From the NCBI RefSeq assembly GCF_964266745.1, contig NZ_CAXWGX010000001.1:310001-374000 (forward strand): a DNA stretch of 64,000 nt, written 5' to 3'. The DNA comes from Propionicimonas sp020161015. Its GTDB lineage: Bacteria; Actinomycetota; Actinomycetes; Propionibacteriales; Propionibacteriaceae. Numbering within the stretch: position 1 is the first letter of the stretch; each line of letters starts with the position of its first letter. Positions 45,219 through 53,920 of this stretch are shown in pieces. A model generated the notes under the pieces. That model was not told the DNA's origin. It worked only from the letters and a program-made list of their open reading frames with translations, and searched no databases. The translations under genes and the position numbers were made by a program.

Positions 45219-45959
45219 ATGGCCATCACTGCACGAAGCGGAGCCGAAGCGCTCACCCGACCTGACGGCACCCCGATCCGGGTGCTCACCGTGGACGACG
45301 AGTCGAGCCTCACCGAGCTGTTGAGCATGGCCCTGCGCTACGAGGGCTGGGAGGTCACCACCGCCGCGTCCGGCCTGGCCGCGGTGAAGGCCGCCCGCGA
45401 GGTGCGTCCCGACGCGATCGTGCTCGACATGATGCTGCCCGACTTCGACGGCCTCGAGGTGATGCGCCGCGTCCGCGCGGAGCAGCCCGACGTCCCGGTC
45501 ATCTTCCTCACGGCCAAGGACGCCCTCGACGACCGCATCGGCGGGCTCACCGCCGGCGGGGACGACTACGTCACCAAGCCGTTCAGCCTCGAGGAGCTGG
45601 TCGCGCGGCTGCGGGCCCTGCTGCGGCGCTCCGGCGCGACCACCCTGCGCAACGAGTCGCAGCTCGTGGTCGGCGACCTCATCCTCGACGAGGACAGCCA
45701 CGAGGTGACTCGGGGCGGGGAGGTCATCAGCCTCACCGCCACCGAGTTCGAGCTGCTGCGCTACCTGATGCGCAACCCCCGGCGGGTGCTGAGCAAGGCG
45801 CAGATCCTCGACCGGGTCTGGAACTACGACTTCGGCGGCCAGGCCAACGTGGTCGAGCTGTACATCAGCTACCTGCGCAAGAAGATCGACGCGGGCCGTG
45901 CCCCGATGATCCACACGATGCGGGGGGCCGGCTACGTGCTCAAGCCGGCCAGCGAATGA
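45219..45959 (+). CDS. OmpR-family response regulator
   Basis: The 246-residue protein has a roughly 20-residue N-terminal extension, a receiver domain (RVLTVDDESSLTELLSMAL, phospho-Asp in IVLDMMLPDFDG, Lys in DYVTKPFSLEEL) and a winged helix (LTATEFELLRYLMRNPRRVLS; ELYISYLRKKID). It resembles the TrcR/TcrX-type regulators of actinobacteria. It overlaps the kinase gene by ATGA and sits upstream of two glycosyltransferase genes that it may control. Confidence 0.93.
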   Translation: MAITARSGAEALTRPDGTPIRVLTVDDESSLTELLSMALRYEGWEVTTAASGLAAVKAAREVRPDAIVLDMMLPDFDGLEVMRRVRAEQPDVPVIFLTAKDALDDRIGGLTAGGDDYVTKPFSLEELVARLRALLRRSGATTLRNESQLVVGDLILDEDSHEVTRGGEVISLTATEFELLRYLMRNPRRVLSKAQILDRVWNYDFGGQANVVELYISYLRKKIDAGRAPMIHTMRGAGYVLKPASE

Positions 45960-47419
45960 CCCAGCCCGTCCTGCCGCCCACCCCGCCCCCGCCGGCGGCG
46001 ATGGGGAAGGGGACGCTCAGCAGGCAGCTGGTGCTGCGCACGACAGCCCTGGTGGCGCTGGTGACCGTCGCGCTCAGCATGTTCACCGCCCTGGCGAGCT
46101 TCCAGATCCTGCAGAACCAGCTGGACGGGCAGCTCCGTTCGGCGATCGACCGCCTCCCGTGGCGAAGCCCGTCCGGCGACGGGGACGACCCGGCCGGGCG
46201 TGGCGACCCGGGCGGCACCGGCCTGATCCGCGTCGACTCGGCCACCGTGGACGGCCAGGTGCTGTACCGGGTGACCCGGCCGGACGGGGTGAGCAGGGAC
46301 GCCGCCATCGCGCTGTACAACGCCATGCTCACCCGGACGACCGGCGGTGCGGCCAACATGCACGTCGAGGGCGCGGGACCGTACCGCGTCATGGTCCAGA
46401 CGCGGATGGACATCACCACCCTGGTCGCGCTGCCGTACTCGCAGGTGACGGCGCCCATGACCAGCCAGCTGATCATGGCCGGGCTGCTCACCCTCGGCGC
46501 GATCCTGCTCTCCTACGTCGGTGCCCGCCGCGTCGTGGAACGCAGCCTGCGTCCGCTCACCCGCCTCGCGGCGACGGCCACCCAGGTGTCGACCCTGCCG
46601 CTGGCCAGCGGCGAGGGCCACGTGCCGATCCGGGTCGCCCCCGCCGACGCCAACCCCGCTTCCGAGGTCGGACGGGTCGGCCTGGCGTTCAACCACATGC
46701 TCGACAACGTGGAGTCCGCGCTCGCCGCGCGGCACCGCAGCGAGACCAAGGTGCGGCAGTTCGTCGCCGACGCCTCCCACGAGCTGCGCAACCCCCTGGC
46801 CTCCATCCGCGGCTACGCAGAACTCACCCGCCGCGGGTCCGACGAGCTGCCCGACGACACCGCGCACGCGCTCGGCCGGATCGAGGCCGAGTCGGAGCGG
46901 ATGACCGCGCTCGTGCAGGACCTCCTGCTGCTCGCCCGGCTGGACTCCGAGCCGACGCTGGAGCTCCGGCCCACCGACGTCACGGAGATCGTGCTGAACG
47001 CGGTCAGCGACGCGCGGGCCGCCAGCTCCGACCACACGTGGTCGCTCGACCTGCCCGAGGACGTGGTCACGGCACGGGCCGACCCGCACCGCCTGCACCA
47101 GGTGGTCACCAACCTCCTGGCCAACGCGCGGACGCACACGCCGCCCGGCACGAGCGTGGAGGCGTCGCTGCGCGCGGCCGACGGGTGGGCCGTGATCTCG
47201 GTCAGCGACAACGGCCCCGGTGTCCCGCCGGAGATCCAGGACTCGGTGTTCGAGCGCTTCACCCGCGCCGACGTCAGCCGCGTCCGTCGCGCCGGGGGTT
47301 CGTCGACCGGGCTCGGCCTGGCCATCGTGGCCGCCGTGGTGAACGCCCACGGCGGCGACGTGACCCTCGACAGCCGCCCCGGGCGGACCACCTTCACGAT
47401 CCGCGTCCCCCTGGCCTGA
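45956..47419 (+). CDS. Sensor histidine kinase
   Basis: The 487-residue kinase has membrane segments at about 28-50 and 170-190 around a roughly 120-residue external sensor. A HAMP domain comes next, then the H-box DASHELRNPLASIRGYAELT (His 275) and an ATPase domain with QVVTNLLANARTHTP and STGLGLAIVAAVVNAHGG. It partners the response regulator just upstream. The downstream GT39 gene begins 74 bases later on the same strand. Confidence 0.93.
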   Translation: MTQPVLPPTPPPPAAMGKGTLSRQLVLRTTALVALVTVALSMFTALASFQILQNQLDGQLRSAIDRLPWRSPSGDGDDPAGRGDPGGTGLIRVDSATVDGQVLYRVTRPDGVSRDAAIALYNAMLTRTTGGAANMHVEGAGPYRVMVQTRMDITTLVALPYSQVTAPMTSQLIMAGLLTLGAILLSYVGARRVVERSLRPLTRLAATATQVSTLPLASGEGHVPIRVAPADANPASEVGRVGLAFNHMLDNVESALAARHRSETKVRQFVADASHELRNPLASIRGYAELTRRGSDELPDDTAHALGRIEAESERMTALVQDLLLLARLDSEPTLELRPTDVTEIVLNAVSDARAASSDHTWSLDLPEDVVTARADPHRLHQVVTNLLANARTHTPPGTSVEASLRAADGWAVISVSDNGPGVPPEIQDSVFERFTRADVSRVRRAGGSSTGLGLAIVAAVVNAHGGDVTLDSRPGRTTFTIRVPLA

Positions 47420-47493
47420 CTCGGCCGCCCGTTCACCGGGGGCTCACAGCGGGCGGCGAGGACGCGCTCAGCACGCGGCCGTTCCATGGGTGC

Positions 47494-49494
47494 ATGACCC
47501 TGACCGAGACCCCGGCACCGGCCTCTGCCGCCGCAGAGGACGCGCCAGCGCCCCGCTACTACGCCTACGTCGACGACCGTCCCGACCTGATCGCCCGGGC
47601 CGGCGTGATCGCCCTCCTCGCCGGGACCGCCGTCCTCTACCTGTGGGGGCTGTCCGCCTCCGGCTACGCGAACGCGTTCTACTCCGCCGCGGCGCAGGCG
47701 GGCTCCACCAACCTCGAGGCCTGGTTCTTCGGTTCGCTCGACGGCGGCAACAGCATCACCGTGGACAAGCCCCCCGCGGCGATCTGGCTGATGGCGCTCT
47801 CGGTCCGGCTGTTCGGCCTGAGCTCGTGGAGCATCCTCGTGCCCGAGGCACTGCTCGGCGTGGCGAGCGTGGGGGTCCTGTACGCGACGCTCCGGCGCAC
47901 GCTGCTGGCCCAGCGCGGATCGCCGGGCGCCACGCACCCGCTCACCCCGCGCACCGCGCACTGGGCCGCGCTGGCCGGCGCAGCGGTCTTCGCGCTCACC
48001 CCGGTGGCGACGCTGATGTTCCGCTTCAACAACCCCGACGCGCTGCTCGTCTTCTCCCTGGTGCTGGCGGCCTACTTCACCGTCCGCGCCGCGGAGAACG
48101 CGTCCCGCGGGTGGCTGGCCCTGGCCGGGGTCGCGGTCGGGCTCGGCTTCCTGACCAAGATGCTCCAGGCGTTCCTCGTCCTGCCTGCCCTCGTCGTCGC
48201 GTACGCGGTCGCAGCCCCCGCGCCGTGGCGCAAGCGCATCGTCGACCTGCTGGTCGCGTTCGCGGCCATGGTCGTGTCCTTCGGCTGGTACGTGGCCGTC
48301 GTCGAGCTCACCCCGGCGAGCATGCGTCCCTACATCGGCGGTTCGCAGGGCAACTCGCTGCTCGAGCTGATCGTCAGCTACAACGGCCTCGGCCGGATCA
48401 CCGGGGAGGAGGTCGGTTCGGTCGGCGGCGGGCGGTGGGGCTCCACCGGCCTGACGCGCCTTTTCGAGGGCGTCTCCGGCGGCATGGTGTCCTGGCTCAT
48501 CCCGGCAGCGCTCGTGCTGGGCCTGTCCGCCCTCGGCGTCGCTGTCGCCGGGCTTCGCGGCACCCCGGCTCGCGGCGGGGACGAACGCCGGACGCCTCCG
48601 CGCGCTCTGGCGACCGGGGCCGTGATCTGGGTCGGCTGGCTCGTCGTCACCGGCCTGGTGTTCAGCCTCATGGCCGGGATCTACCACGACTACTACACCG
48701 TCGCCCTCGCCCCGGCGATCGGCGGGGCGGTCGCCCTCGGCGGTGCCGTCCTGTGGGCCCGCCGCGGGCGACTCGTCCCGCGCCTTGTCCTGGCGGCGAC
48801 CACCGCGGGCACCGGCGCCTGGGCCCTCGTCCTGCTCCAGCAGGCGGGCGGCTGGTACTCCGTCCTGGGCTGGGTCGTGCTCGCCCTCTCCGTCCTCGCC
48901 GCCGCAGGCCTCGCCGTCGCCGATCGGGTACCCCGCGTGGTCGCGTCCCTTGCCGTGGGCACGGCCGTCATCGCCGCGCTGGCAGGGCCGTACGCCTACT
49001 CGGTGAACACTGCGGCCACCGCGCACACCGGCTCGATCGTGACCGCGGGGCCGGTCTCCGGCTTCGGCAGCGGACGGGGCGGACCGGACGGCGGGCGCCC
49101 GACGGGGCGGGCCCCCGACCGCGGCACGGGCGGGCTGTTGAACGGGGCCTCCGCCTCGTCGGAGCTGGTGGCGCTGCTCCAGGCCGACGGGTCGTCCTAC
49201 ACGTGGGTGGCCGCCACCGTGGGCTCGCAGAACGCGGCGAGCTACCAGCTCGCCACCGGCCTGCCGGTGATGGCGATCGGCGGCTTCAACGGCTCCGACC
49301 CGTCCCCGACGCTGGCGCAGTTCCAGGCGGACGTCGCGCAGGGCCGCGTCCACTACTTCATCGCCGGCGACACCGGCGGTCGCCGGAACGGCGGCTCCGA
49401 CTCCTCCGGCGAGATCGCCGACTGGGTCGCGCAGCACTACACCGCCAGCACCGTCGCGGGCACCACCGTGTACGACCTGACCACGGCGGCGTGA
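47494..49494 (+). CDS. GT39/ArnT-like glycosyltransferase with extracellular tail domain
   Basis: The 666-residue protein has about twelve membrane segments in the first 500 residues, preceded by a cytosolic head. The first outer loop holds SLDGGNSITVDKPPAAIWLM, the donor/acceptor acidic motif region of ArnT/PMT-like enzymes. FRFNNPDALLVFSL and LGFLTKMLQAFLVLPAL follow. The last 150 residues (from about 515) are a soluble extracytoplasmic domain after a Gly/Arg-rich linker, as in the YkcA/YkcB-related mannosyltransferase-like proteins. It uses a polyprenyl-phosphate sugar, probably supplied by the GT2 enzyme encoded downstream. Confidence 0.87.
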   Translation: MTLTETPAPASAAAEDAPAPRYYAYVDDRPDLIARAGVIALLAGTAVLYLWGLSASGYANAFYSAAAQAGSTNLEAWFFGSLDGGNSITVDKPPAAIWLMALSVRLFGLSSWSILVPEALLGVASVGVLYATLRRTLLAQRGSPGATHPLTPRTAHWAALAGAAVFALTPVATLMFRFNNPDALLVFSLVLAAYFTVRAAENASRGWLALAGVAVGLGFLTKMLQAFLVLPALVVAYAVAAPAPWRKRIVDLLVAFAAMVVSFGWYVAVVELTPASMRPYIGGSQGNSLLELIVSYNGLGRITGEEVGSVGGGRWGSTGLTRLFEGVSGGMVSWLIPAALVLGLSALGVAVAGLRGTPARGGDERRTPPRALATGAVIWVGWLVVTGLVFSLMAGIYHDYYTVALAPAIGGAVALGGAVLWARRGRLVPRLVLAATTAGTGAWALVLLQQAGGWYSVLGWVVLALSVLAAAGLAVADRVPRVVASLAVGTAVIAALAGPYAYSVNTAATAHTGSIVTAGPVSGFGSGRGGPDGGRPTGRAPDRGTGGLLNGASASSELVALLQADGSSYTWVAATVGSQNAASYQLATGLPVMAIGGFNGSDPSPTLAQFQADVAQGRVHYFIAGDTGGRRNGGSDSSGEIADWVAQHYTASTVAGTTVYDLTTAA

Positions 49495-49507
49495 GGGGAG
49501 CGCAGCG

Positions 49508-50743
49508 ATGACCACACTGCCCCTCCGCAGCGGCCGGCGGAGCGCCGCCACCGGCACGGCCCGGCTCGACGTCGTCGTCCCGGTGTACAACGAGGAGGAC
49601 GAGCTGTCGGCCTCGGTGCTGCGGCTCGACGCCTACCTGGCCGCGAACCTGCCCTACGCCTACCGGATCGTGATCGCGGACAACGCGTCCACCGATGCCA
49701 CCTGGGCCATCGCGCAGCGTCTGGCCGCCCGGCATCGCACGGTGTGGGCGACGCACCTCGACGCCAAGGGACGGGGACGCGCGCTGCGCCAGGCCTGGCT
49801 CGCCTCGGACGCCGACGTCGTGGCCTACACCGACGTCGACCTCTCGACCGGCCTGGACGCCCTCCTGCCCCTGGTGGCACCGCTGCTGTCCGGGCATTCC
49901 GACGTCTCGATCGGCACCCGGCTGGCCCGGGGCGCACGGGTCGTCCGCGGCCCGCGGCGGGAGTTCATCTCGCGCACCTACAACCTGATCCTGCGCACGG
50001 TGCTCGGCGCGTCCTTCACCGACGCCCAGTGCGGCTTCAAGGCGATGCGCACGGACGTCGCCCGTCGGCTGCTGCCCCTGGTGGAGGACGACAACTGGTT
50101 CTTCGACACCGAGCTGCTCGTGCTCGCCGAGCGCGCCGGCCTGCGGATCCACGAGGTGCCGGTGGACTGGGTGGACGACCCCGGCACCACCGTCGACGTC
50201 GTTGCGACGGCCGTCGAGGACCTGCGCGGCGTCTGGCGGCTCGCCCACGGCCTCGCCACCCGGCGGATCCCGGTGGCCGGGCTCGCCGCGCAGCTGCGGC
50301 GTCCCGACCTGCCGGCAGCACTGCCGGGCGTCCCGTCCGGGCTGCCGGGCCAGCTCCTGCGGTTCGGCGCCGTCGGCCTGGCCAGCACGGCGGCCTTCTT
50401 CGTGCTCTACCTGCTGCTGCGTCCGCTCGGCGCCCAGCCGGCCAACCTGGTGGCCCTGCTGCTCACCGCGGTCGCGAACACCGCGGCGAACCGGCGGCTG
50501 ACCTTCGGAGTCAGCGGACGGGCCGGGGCGCTGCGCCACCATCTCGGCGGCCTGGCGGCGTTCGTCGCCGCGCTGGGCCTGACGAGCGGTGCGCTGTGGG
50601 TCCTCGCCGCCGCCTGGCCGGCGGCCGGGCGGTGGGTGGAGGTCGCCGTCCTCGTGCTGGCCAACGCCGTCGCGACACTGGGGCGCTTCCTCGTCCTGCG
50701 TCTGCTGATGAACCGGCCGGAGGTCACGCCGCCGTCCGGGTGA
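49508..50743 (+). CDS. GT2 polyprenyl-phosphate glycosyltransferase fused to GtrA domain
   Basis: The 411-residue protein has a DPM1-like GT2 domain (residues 20-245: LDVVVPVYNEEDELSASVL, the DVD metal motif in AYTDVDLSTG, and FTDAQCGFKAMR) and a GtrA-type four-helix membrane domain (about 280-405: LRFGAVGLASTAAFFVLYLLL, NTAANRRLTF). GT2 makes a polyprenyl-phosphate sugar and GtrA proteins help flip it. It therefore probably supplies the GT39 enzyme encoded 13 bases upstream. TCS-GT39-GT2 clusters resemble Bacillus ykoGHTS loci. Confidence 0.88.
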   Translation: MTTLPLRSGRRSAATGTARLDVVVPVYNEEDELSASVLRLDAYLAANLPYAYRIVIADNASTDATWAIAQRLAARHRTVWATHLDAKGRGRALRQAWLASDADVVAYTDVDLSTGLDALLPLVAPLLSGHSDVSIGTRLARGARVVRGPRREFISRTYNLILRTVLGASFTDAQCGFKAMRTDVARRLLPLVEDDNWFFDTELLVLAERAGLRIHEVPVDWVDDPGTTVDVVATAVEDLRGVWRLAHGLATRRIPVAGLAAQLRRPDLPAALPGVPSGLPGQLLRFGAVGLASTAAFFVLYLLLRPLGAQPANLVALLLTAVANTAANRRLTFGVSGRAGALRHHLGGLAAFVAALGLTSGALWVLAAAWPAAGRWVEVAVLVLANAVATLGRFLVLRLLMNRPEVTPPSG

Positions 50744-50990
50744 GGCGCGGGTCGGTGAGGCGGGGGTCGAGCATCGGACGCCGGCCGGTGAGCCGCAGGA
50801 CGTCGCCGGGCTCCCGCGGGAGCTCGTCCCGTTGCGATGCGGCCAGGAGGTCGTCGTGGAGGCGGGCGGCGTCCCGGTCGTGCCGGGCGTCCCTGCCGGG
50901 CACCCAGCGGTTCGCCGACCGCCGGTGCGTCAGTTCCAGCGCCGCAAGCAGCAGCGCCACCATTGCGAGGAGGATCATCGTTCCGGTCAT
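50724..50990 (-). CDS. 88-aa single-pass membrane protein
   Basis: The product starts MTGTMILLAMVALLLAALEL (membrane segment at residues 4-20) and continues with a basic, charged cytosolic tail rich in Arg and Asp. It overlaps the end of the convergent GT2-GtrA gene by 20 bases. Its ATG directly abuts a large dyad shared with the divergent GlxA-type regulator gene, which suggests coordinated control. No family is recognised. Confidence 0.6.
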   Translation of the reverse strand: MTGTMILLAMVALLLAALELTHRRSANRWVPGRDARHDRDAARLHDDLLAASQRDELPREPGDVLRLTGRRPMLDPRLTDPRLTRTAA

Positions 50991-51061
50991 GGCAGAAATC
51001 CTTCCTCCAATGGATCCCTGCCACCAGTGGCTGGAAAGCCATTGCTCAAAAGATTTCTGCC
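50991..51061. promoter_or_regulatory. 71-bp dyad operator between divergent genes
   Basis: GGCAGAAATC at 50991-51000 and GATTTCTGCC at 51052-51061 are exact inverse arms. Inside, CAATGG (51008-51013) and CCATTG (51039-51044) share the same centre near 51026, and GCCAC-CA-GTGGC (51020-51031) sits at the middle. One end touches the ATG of the 88-aa gene, and the other ends three bases before the -10 of the regulator gene, so a bound protein would affect both. Confidence 0.75.
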
Positions 51062-51063
51062 AG

Positions 51064-51069
51064 TATGAT
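51064..51069 (+). promoter_or_regulatory. -10 box TATGAT of the GlxA-type regulator
   Basis: TATGAT is separated by six bases from the ATG at 51076, which suggests a leaderless transcript. Its -35 region falls within the 71-bp dyad. Confidence 0.6.
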
Positions 51070-51075
51070 CGGAGC

Positions 51076-52074
51076 ATGGCACTGCACCAGGTGAGCATGA
51101 TCGTGCTCGAGCCCGTGGGCGTCTTCGAGTTCGGCGTCGCGGTCGAGGTGTTCGGCGTCGACCGGACCGATGAGGGCATCGAGCCGTTCGACTTCCGGGT
51201 CTGTGGCCTCGAGCCCGGGCGCCCGCTGGCCACCAGGAACGCGGGCGGCTTCACCATCACCCCCCACCTGAGCCTGGACGCGGTCGCCGGGAGCGATCTG
51301 GTGATCGTGGCGGCCACCCAGCCGCGCCCGGACGACGAGTACCCGGAGGAGGCGCTGGAGGCGCTGCGCCGGGCGGTGGCCGACGGTGCCACCGTCCTCA
51401 GCCTGTGCTCGGGGTCGTTCGTGCTGGGGGCTGCGGGGCTGCTCGACGGACGCCGGTGCACCACCCACTGGATCTACGCCGACCAGATGCAGCGGCGCTT
51501 CCCGGACGCCGAGGTCGACGCCCGCGTGCTGTTCGTCGAGGACGGACCGATCGTCACCAGCGCGGGCACGGCCGCCGGCGTGGACGCCAGCCTGCACCTG
51601 GTGCGCCGCGAGCTCGGCGCGGCCGTGGCCACGCGCATCGCGCGCCGGATGGTCGTCCCCCCGCAACGCGACGGCGGCCAGCAGCAGTTCGTGGAGAACC
51701 CCATCCCGGCCTGCACCGCGGACAGCCTGGCGCCGCTGCTGGGCTGGGCCGCCGAACGGCTCGAGGAGGACCACAGCGTGGCGAGCCTGGCCGAGCGCGC
51801 GCTGATGAGCGAGCGCACCTTCGCGCGGCGCTTCCAGTCCGAGACCGGGACCACGCCGCACAAGTGGCTCACGCAGCAACGCGTCCTCGCCGCCCGCGCG
51901 CTGCTCGAGGCCACCGACCTCGCGGTCGAGCAGATCGCCGACCGGGTGGGCTTCAACTCCGCCGTCGTGCTGCGCGACCACTTCCGCCGGGCCACCGGCC
52001 TGTCGCCCCAGGCCTACCGGCGCCGGTTCGGGAATGTCGCGTGCGACCCGCCTGCGGTAGCGTCGACAGCGTGA
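51076..52074 (+). CDS. GlxA/FtrA-type AraC-family regulator
   Basis: The 332-residue protein has an N-terminal DJ-1/PfpI-like domain (residues 5-170, with the cysteine elbow in LSLCSGSFVLGAAGLLDGR) and a C-terminal AraC helix-turn-helix pair (about 225-325: VASLAERALMSERTFARRF and VEQIADRVGFNSAVVLRDHFRR). This architecture matches FtrA/GlxA regulators, which usually control nearby catabolic or redox genes. Its stop overlaps the deoC start (GTGA). The dyad just upstream is probably its own operator. Confidence 0.9.
   Translation: MALHQVSMIVLEPVGVFEFGVAVEVFGVDRTDEGIEPFDFRVCGLEPGRPLATRNAGGFTITPHLSLDAVAGSDLVIVAATQPRPDDEYPEEALEALRRAVADGATVLSLCSGSFVLGAAGLLDGRRCTTHWIYADQMQRRFPDAEVDARVLFVEDGPIVTSAGTAAGVDASLHLVRRELGAAVATRIARRMVVPPQRDGGQQQFVENPIPACTADSLAPLLGWAAERLEEDHSVASLAERALMSERTFARRFQSETGTTPHKWLTQQRVLAARALLEATDLAVEQIADRVGFNSAVVLRDHFRRATGLSPQAYRRRFGNVACDPPAVASTA
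52058..52063 (+). promoter_or_regulatory. Possible internal -10 box TAGCGT for deoC
   Basis: TAGCGT followed by seven bases and the deoC GTG lies inside the end of the regulator gene. It repeats the hexamer and spacing seen before the CBS gene at 34523. Confidence 0.4.
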
Positions 52075-52742
52075 CCATCACCCGTTCCGAACTGGCCCAC
52101 CTCGTGGACCACACCCTGCTCTCCCCGACCGCCACGGATGCCGACGTCGCAGCCCTGGCCGCCGAGGCCGTCCGTCTGGGCACCTACTCCATCTGCGTCT
52201 CCCCGGCGATGCTGCCGGTCACCGCCGAGCTCGGCGCGGTGAAGGTGGCCACCGTCTGCGGGTTCCCCTCCGGCAAGCACACCGCCTCGGTGAAGGCCGC
52301 GGAGGCGGCCGACTCCGTCGCGCGCGGCGCCGACGAGGTCGACATGGTGATCGACCTCGGCCTGGTCAAGGCGGGCAGGCTGGACGCCACGCAGGCGGAG
52401 ATCGCCGCCGTGCGGGCTTCGGTGCCCGCCCCGAAGGTCCTGAAGGTCATCATCGAGTCCGCGGCGCTCACCGACGAGGAGATCGTCGCGGCCTGCCGGG
52501 CCGCCGAGGCGGCGGGAGCCGACTTCGTCAAGACCTCCACCGGCTACCACCCCGCGGGCGGGGCGTCCGCGCACGCCGTCGCGCTGATGGCACAGACCGT
52601 GGGCGGACGACTGGGAGTGAAGGCCTCCGGCGGCATCCGCGACTGGGCCACCGCCGTGGCCATGGTCGAGGCGGGAGCCACCCGCCTCGGGCTCTCCGGC
52701 ACCGCAGCAGTGCTGGACGGCGGCACCAGCGAGGGCTACTGA
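52071..52742 (+). CDS. deoC: Deoxyribose-phosphate aldolase
   Basis: The 223-residue TIM-barrel enzyme has the Schiff-base lysine in DFVKTSTGYH (Lys 154) and the second catalytic lysine in GVKASGGIR (Lys 184), with VDHTLLSP and DEVDMVIDLG upstream. It cleaves 2-deoxyribose 5-phosphate to acetaldehyde and glyceraldehyde 3-phosphate. Its GTG overlaps the regulator stop by four bases, so it is translated with the regulator, has its own promoter, or both. Confidence 0.95.
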   Translation: MTITRSELAHLVDHTLLSPTATDADVAALAAEAVRLGTYSICVSPAMLPVTAELGAVKVATVCGFPSGKHTASVKAAEAADSVARGADEVDMVIDLGLVKAGRLDATQAEIAAVRASVPAPKVLKVIIESAALTDEEIVAACRAAEAAGADFVKTSTGYHPAGGASAHAVALMAQTVGGRLGVKASGGIRDWATAVAMVEAGATRLGLSGTAAVLDGGTSEGY

Positions 52743-52758
52743 CGCATCGGCCGGGCCC

Positions 52759-53667
52759 TCAGCCGGCCAGGCCCTGCTCCCGCAGCCACTCGCCGGCGAC
52801 CTCGCGCGGCGTGCCCCCACCGGCCACCCGTGCCTGGAGGTCGACCAGGTCGTCGGTCGTGACGGCCTGCGCGACCGCGTCCATGGCGAGGACGGTGTCC
52901 GGCTCGGCGTCGGACAAGGCGCCGGCGACGAGCACCACGCCCGGCTCGGGGGCGGAGAGCCGGTCGGGATCGACCAACGCGACCAGGCCGGAGGCACCGA
53001 GGTACTCGGTCCGCCGGAACGCGGCCGCGGCCGCCCGGCCGTCGACGAGCCGGGACGCGCGTTGCACCGGGTCCTCGACGACGTCGTAGCTGAACTGCGC
53101 CCCGTAGACCGCCGCCAGCCCCGGGACGCCGTCCGCGCGGGACCGCACGGGGCCCGGCACGGCCGCGCGCCGGCCCTTCGACCAGCCGCGCAGCCGGGTG
53201 AGGCTCGCGATCCCCGCCGTGGCCGTCTCCTCTGTCACCAGCCAGACCAGCCCGGCGTCCACGCCCGGCACGGCCAGCAGGCCCACCTCCGGCTCCAGCA
53301 GTCCGGCCAGCTCGGGCAGCAGGTCCTCCGCTGCGGGCGCCTCCCTGCCCTGGCTGAGCTCGGTCCACAGGGTGGTGCCGAAGCCGGGGAGAGCCGCCAG
53401 GTCGCCGTGGCCAAGGGACGCCTGCCAGTCCGGCCCGGCCGGTCCGGTGCCGGCCGCACGGCCCTTCGCCGCGACCGCCCCGGCCAGCAGTTCGGCCAGC
53501 AGCAGTCCCGCCGCTGAGCCGTCCGACCCGATCGCCAGCGGCGGCGCGGACGGTGTGGCCGACGCCGTCCCGCTCACCTCGGGCGGGGGGACGCGGGCGC
53601 AGCCCGCGGCGATCAGCGCGGTCGCGCCGAGCAGGAATCCTCGTCTGTCCACGCCGTCCAGTCTCAC
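52759..53667 (-). CDS. OpuAC-like substrate-binding lipoprotein
   Basis: The 302-residue product has a twin-arginine-like start (VDRRGFLLGATALIAAGCA) with a lipobox ending at the cysteine. The roughly 270-residue domain looks like a glycine-betaine/choline-binding protein: it ends AVTTDDLVDLQARV...EVAGEWLREQGL, the usual C-terminal pattern of OpuAC proteins. No permease or ATPase gene is adjacent, so it would be an orphan. A GTG at 53652 and further upstream starts are possible. Confidence 0.65.
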   Translation of the reverse strand: MRLDGVDRRGFLLGATALIAAGCARVPPPEVSGTASATPSAPPLAIGSDGSAAGLLLAELLAGAVAAKGRAAGTGPAGPDWQASLGHGDLAALPGFGTTLWTELSQGREAPAAEDLLPELAGLLEPEVGLLAVPGVDAGLVWLVTEETATAGIASLTRLRGWSKGRRAAVPGPVRSRADGVPGLAAVYGAQFSYDVVEDPVQRASRLVDGRAAAAAFRRTEYLGASGLVALVDPDRLSAPEPGVVLVAGALSDAEPDTVLAMDAVAQAVTTDDLVDLQARVAGGGTPREVAGEWLREQGLAG

Positions 53668-53764
53668 CGATGGGGAGCGGGCAGCCGGGGCGGCCACGCC
53701 GGGCGGACGGCGACGCGTCGCCCCGCGGGGGTGCGGGGTTCTGGCGTTTCGCCGATCGTCTGGC

Positions 53765-53770
53765 TATGAT
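53765..53770 (+). promoter_or_regulatory. -10 box TATGAT of a small RNA
   Basis: TATGAT lies in a gene-free region about six bases before the first stem of a predicted structured RNA. No strong -35 is seen. Confidence 0.55.
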
Positions 53771-53775
53771 CGTAG

Positions 53776-53920
53776 GTGGCCGTACTTCTCGGGGGGGAAC
53801 AGGCGGCCACGTCCGGAACAGCTAACCGGACAAACAGGGGGACCCACCGGCATTCCCGCAGCGAGAGCGGATGTTGCCGAAGTCCTGACTGAAGCCCGGC
53901 GACAATGTCGCCGGGCTTTT
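53776..53920 (+). ncRNA. Candidate structured small RNA of about 145 nt
   Basis: The stretch has four consecutive stems. GTGGCCG (53776-53782) pairs with CGGCCAC (53804-53810) around a G-rich loop. GTCCGG (53811-53816) pairs with CCGGAC (53826-53831). CGGCA/TGCCG (53848-53852, 53875-53879) encloses CCGC/GCGG (53856-53859, 53867-53870). The last is a classical intrinsic terminator. It has its own -10 box, no start codon with an ORF, and the gene to its right is on the opposite strand, so it is not a leader. AACAG or AACAGG recurs in the single-stranded parts. No known family is assigned. Confidence 0.65.

Noticed and set aside
53776..53920. c-di-AMP (ydaO) riboswitch, because of an AACAGCTAACC-like string
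   Set aside because: Only that short string is similar, other conserved blocks are not seen, and no downstream gene in the same direction exists to be regulated. A covariance-model search would settle it.
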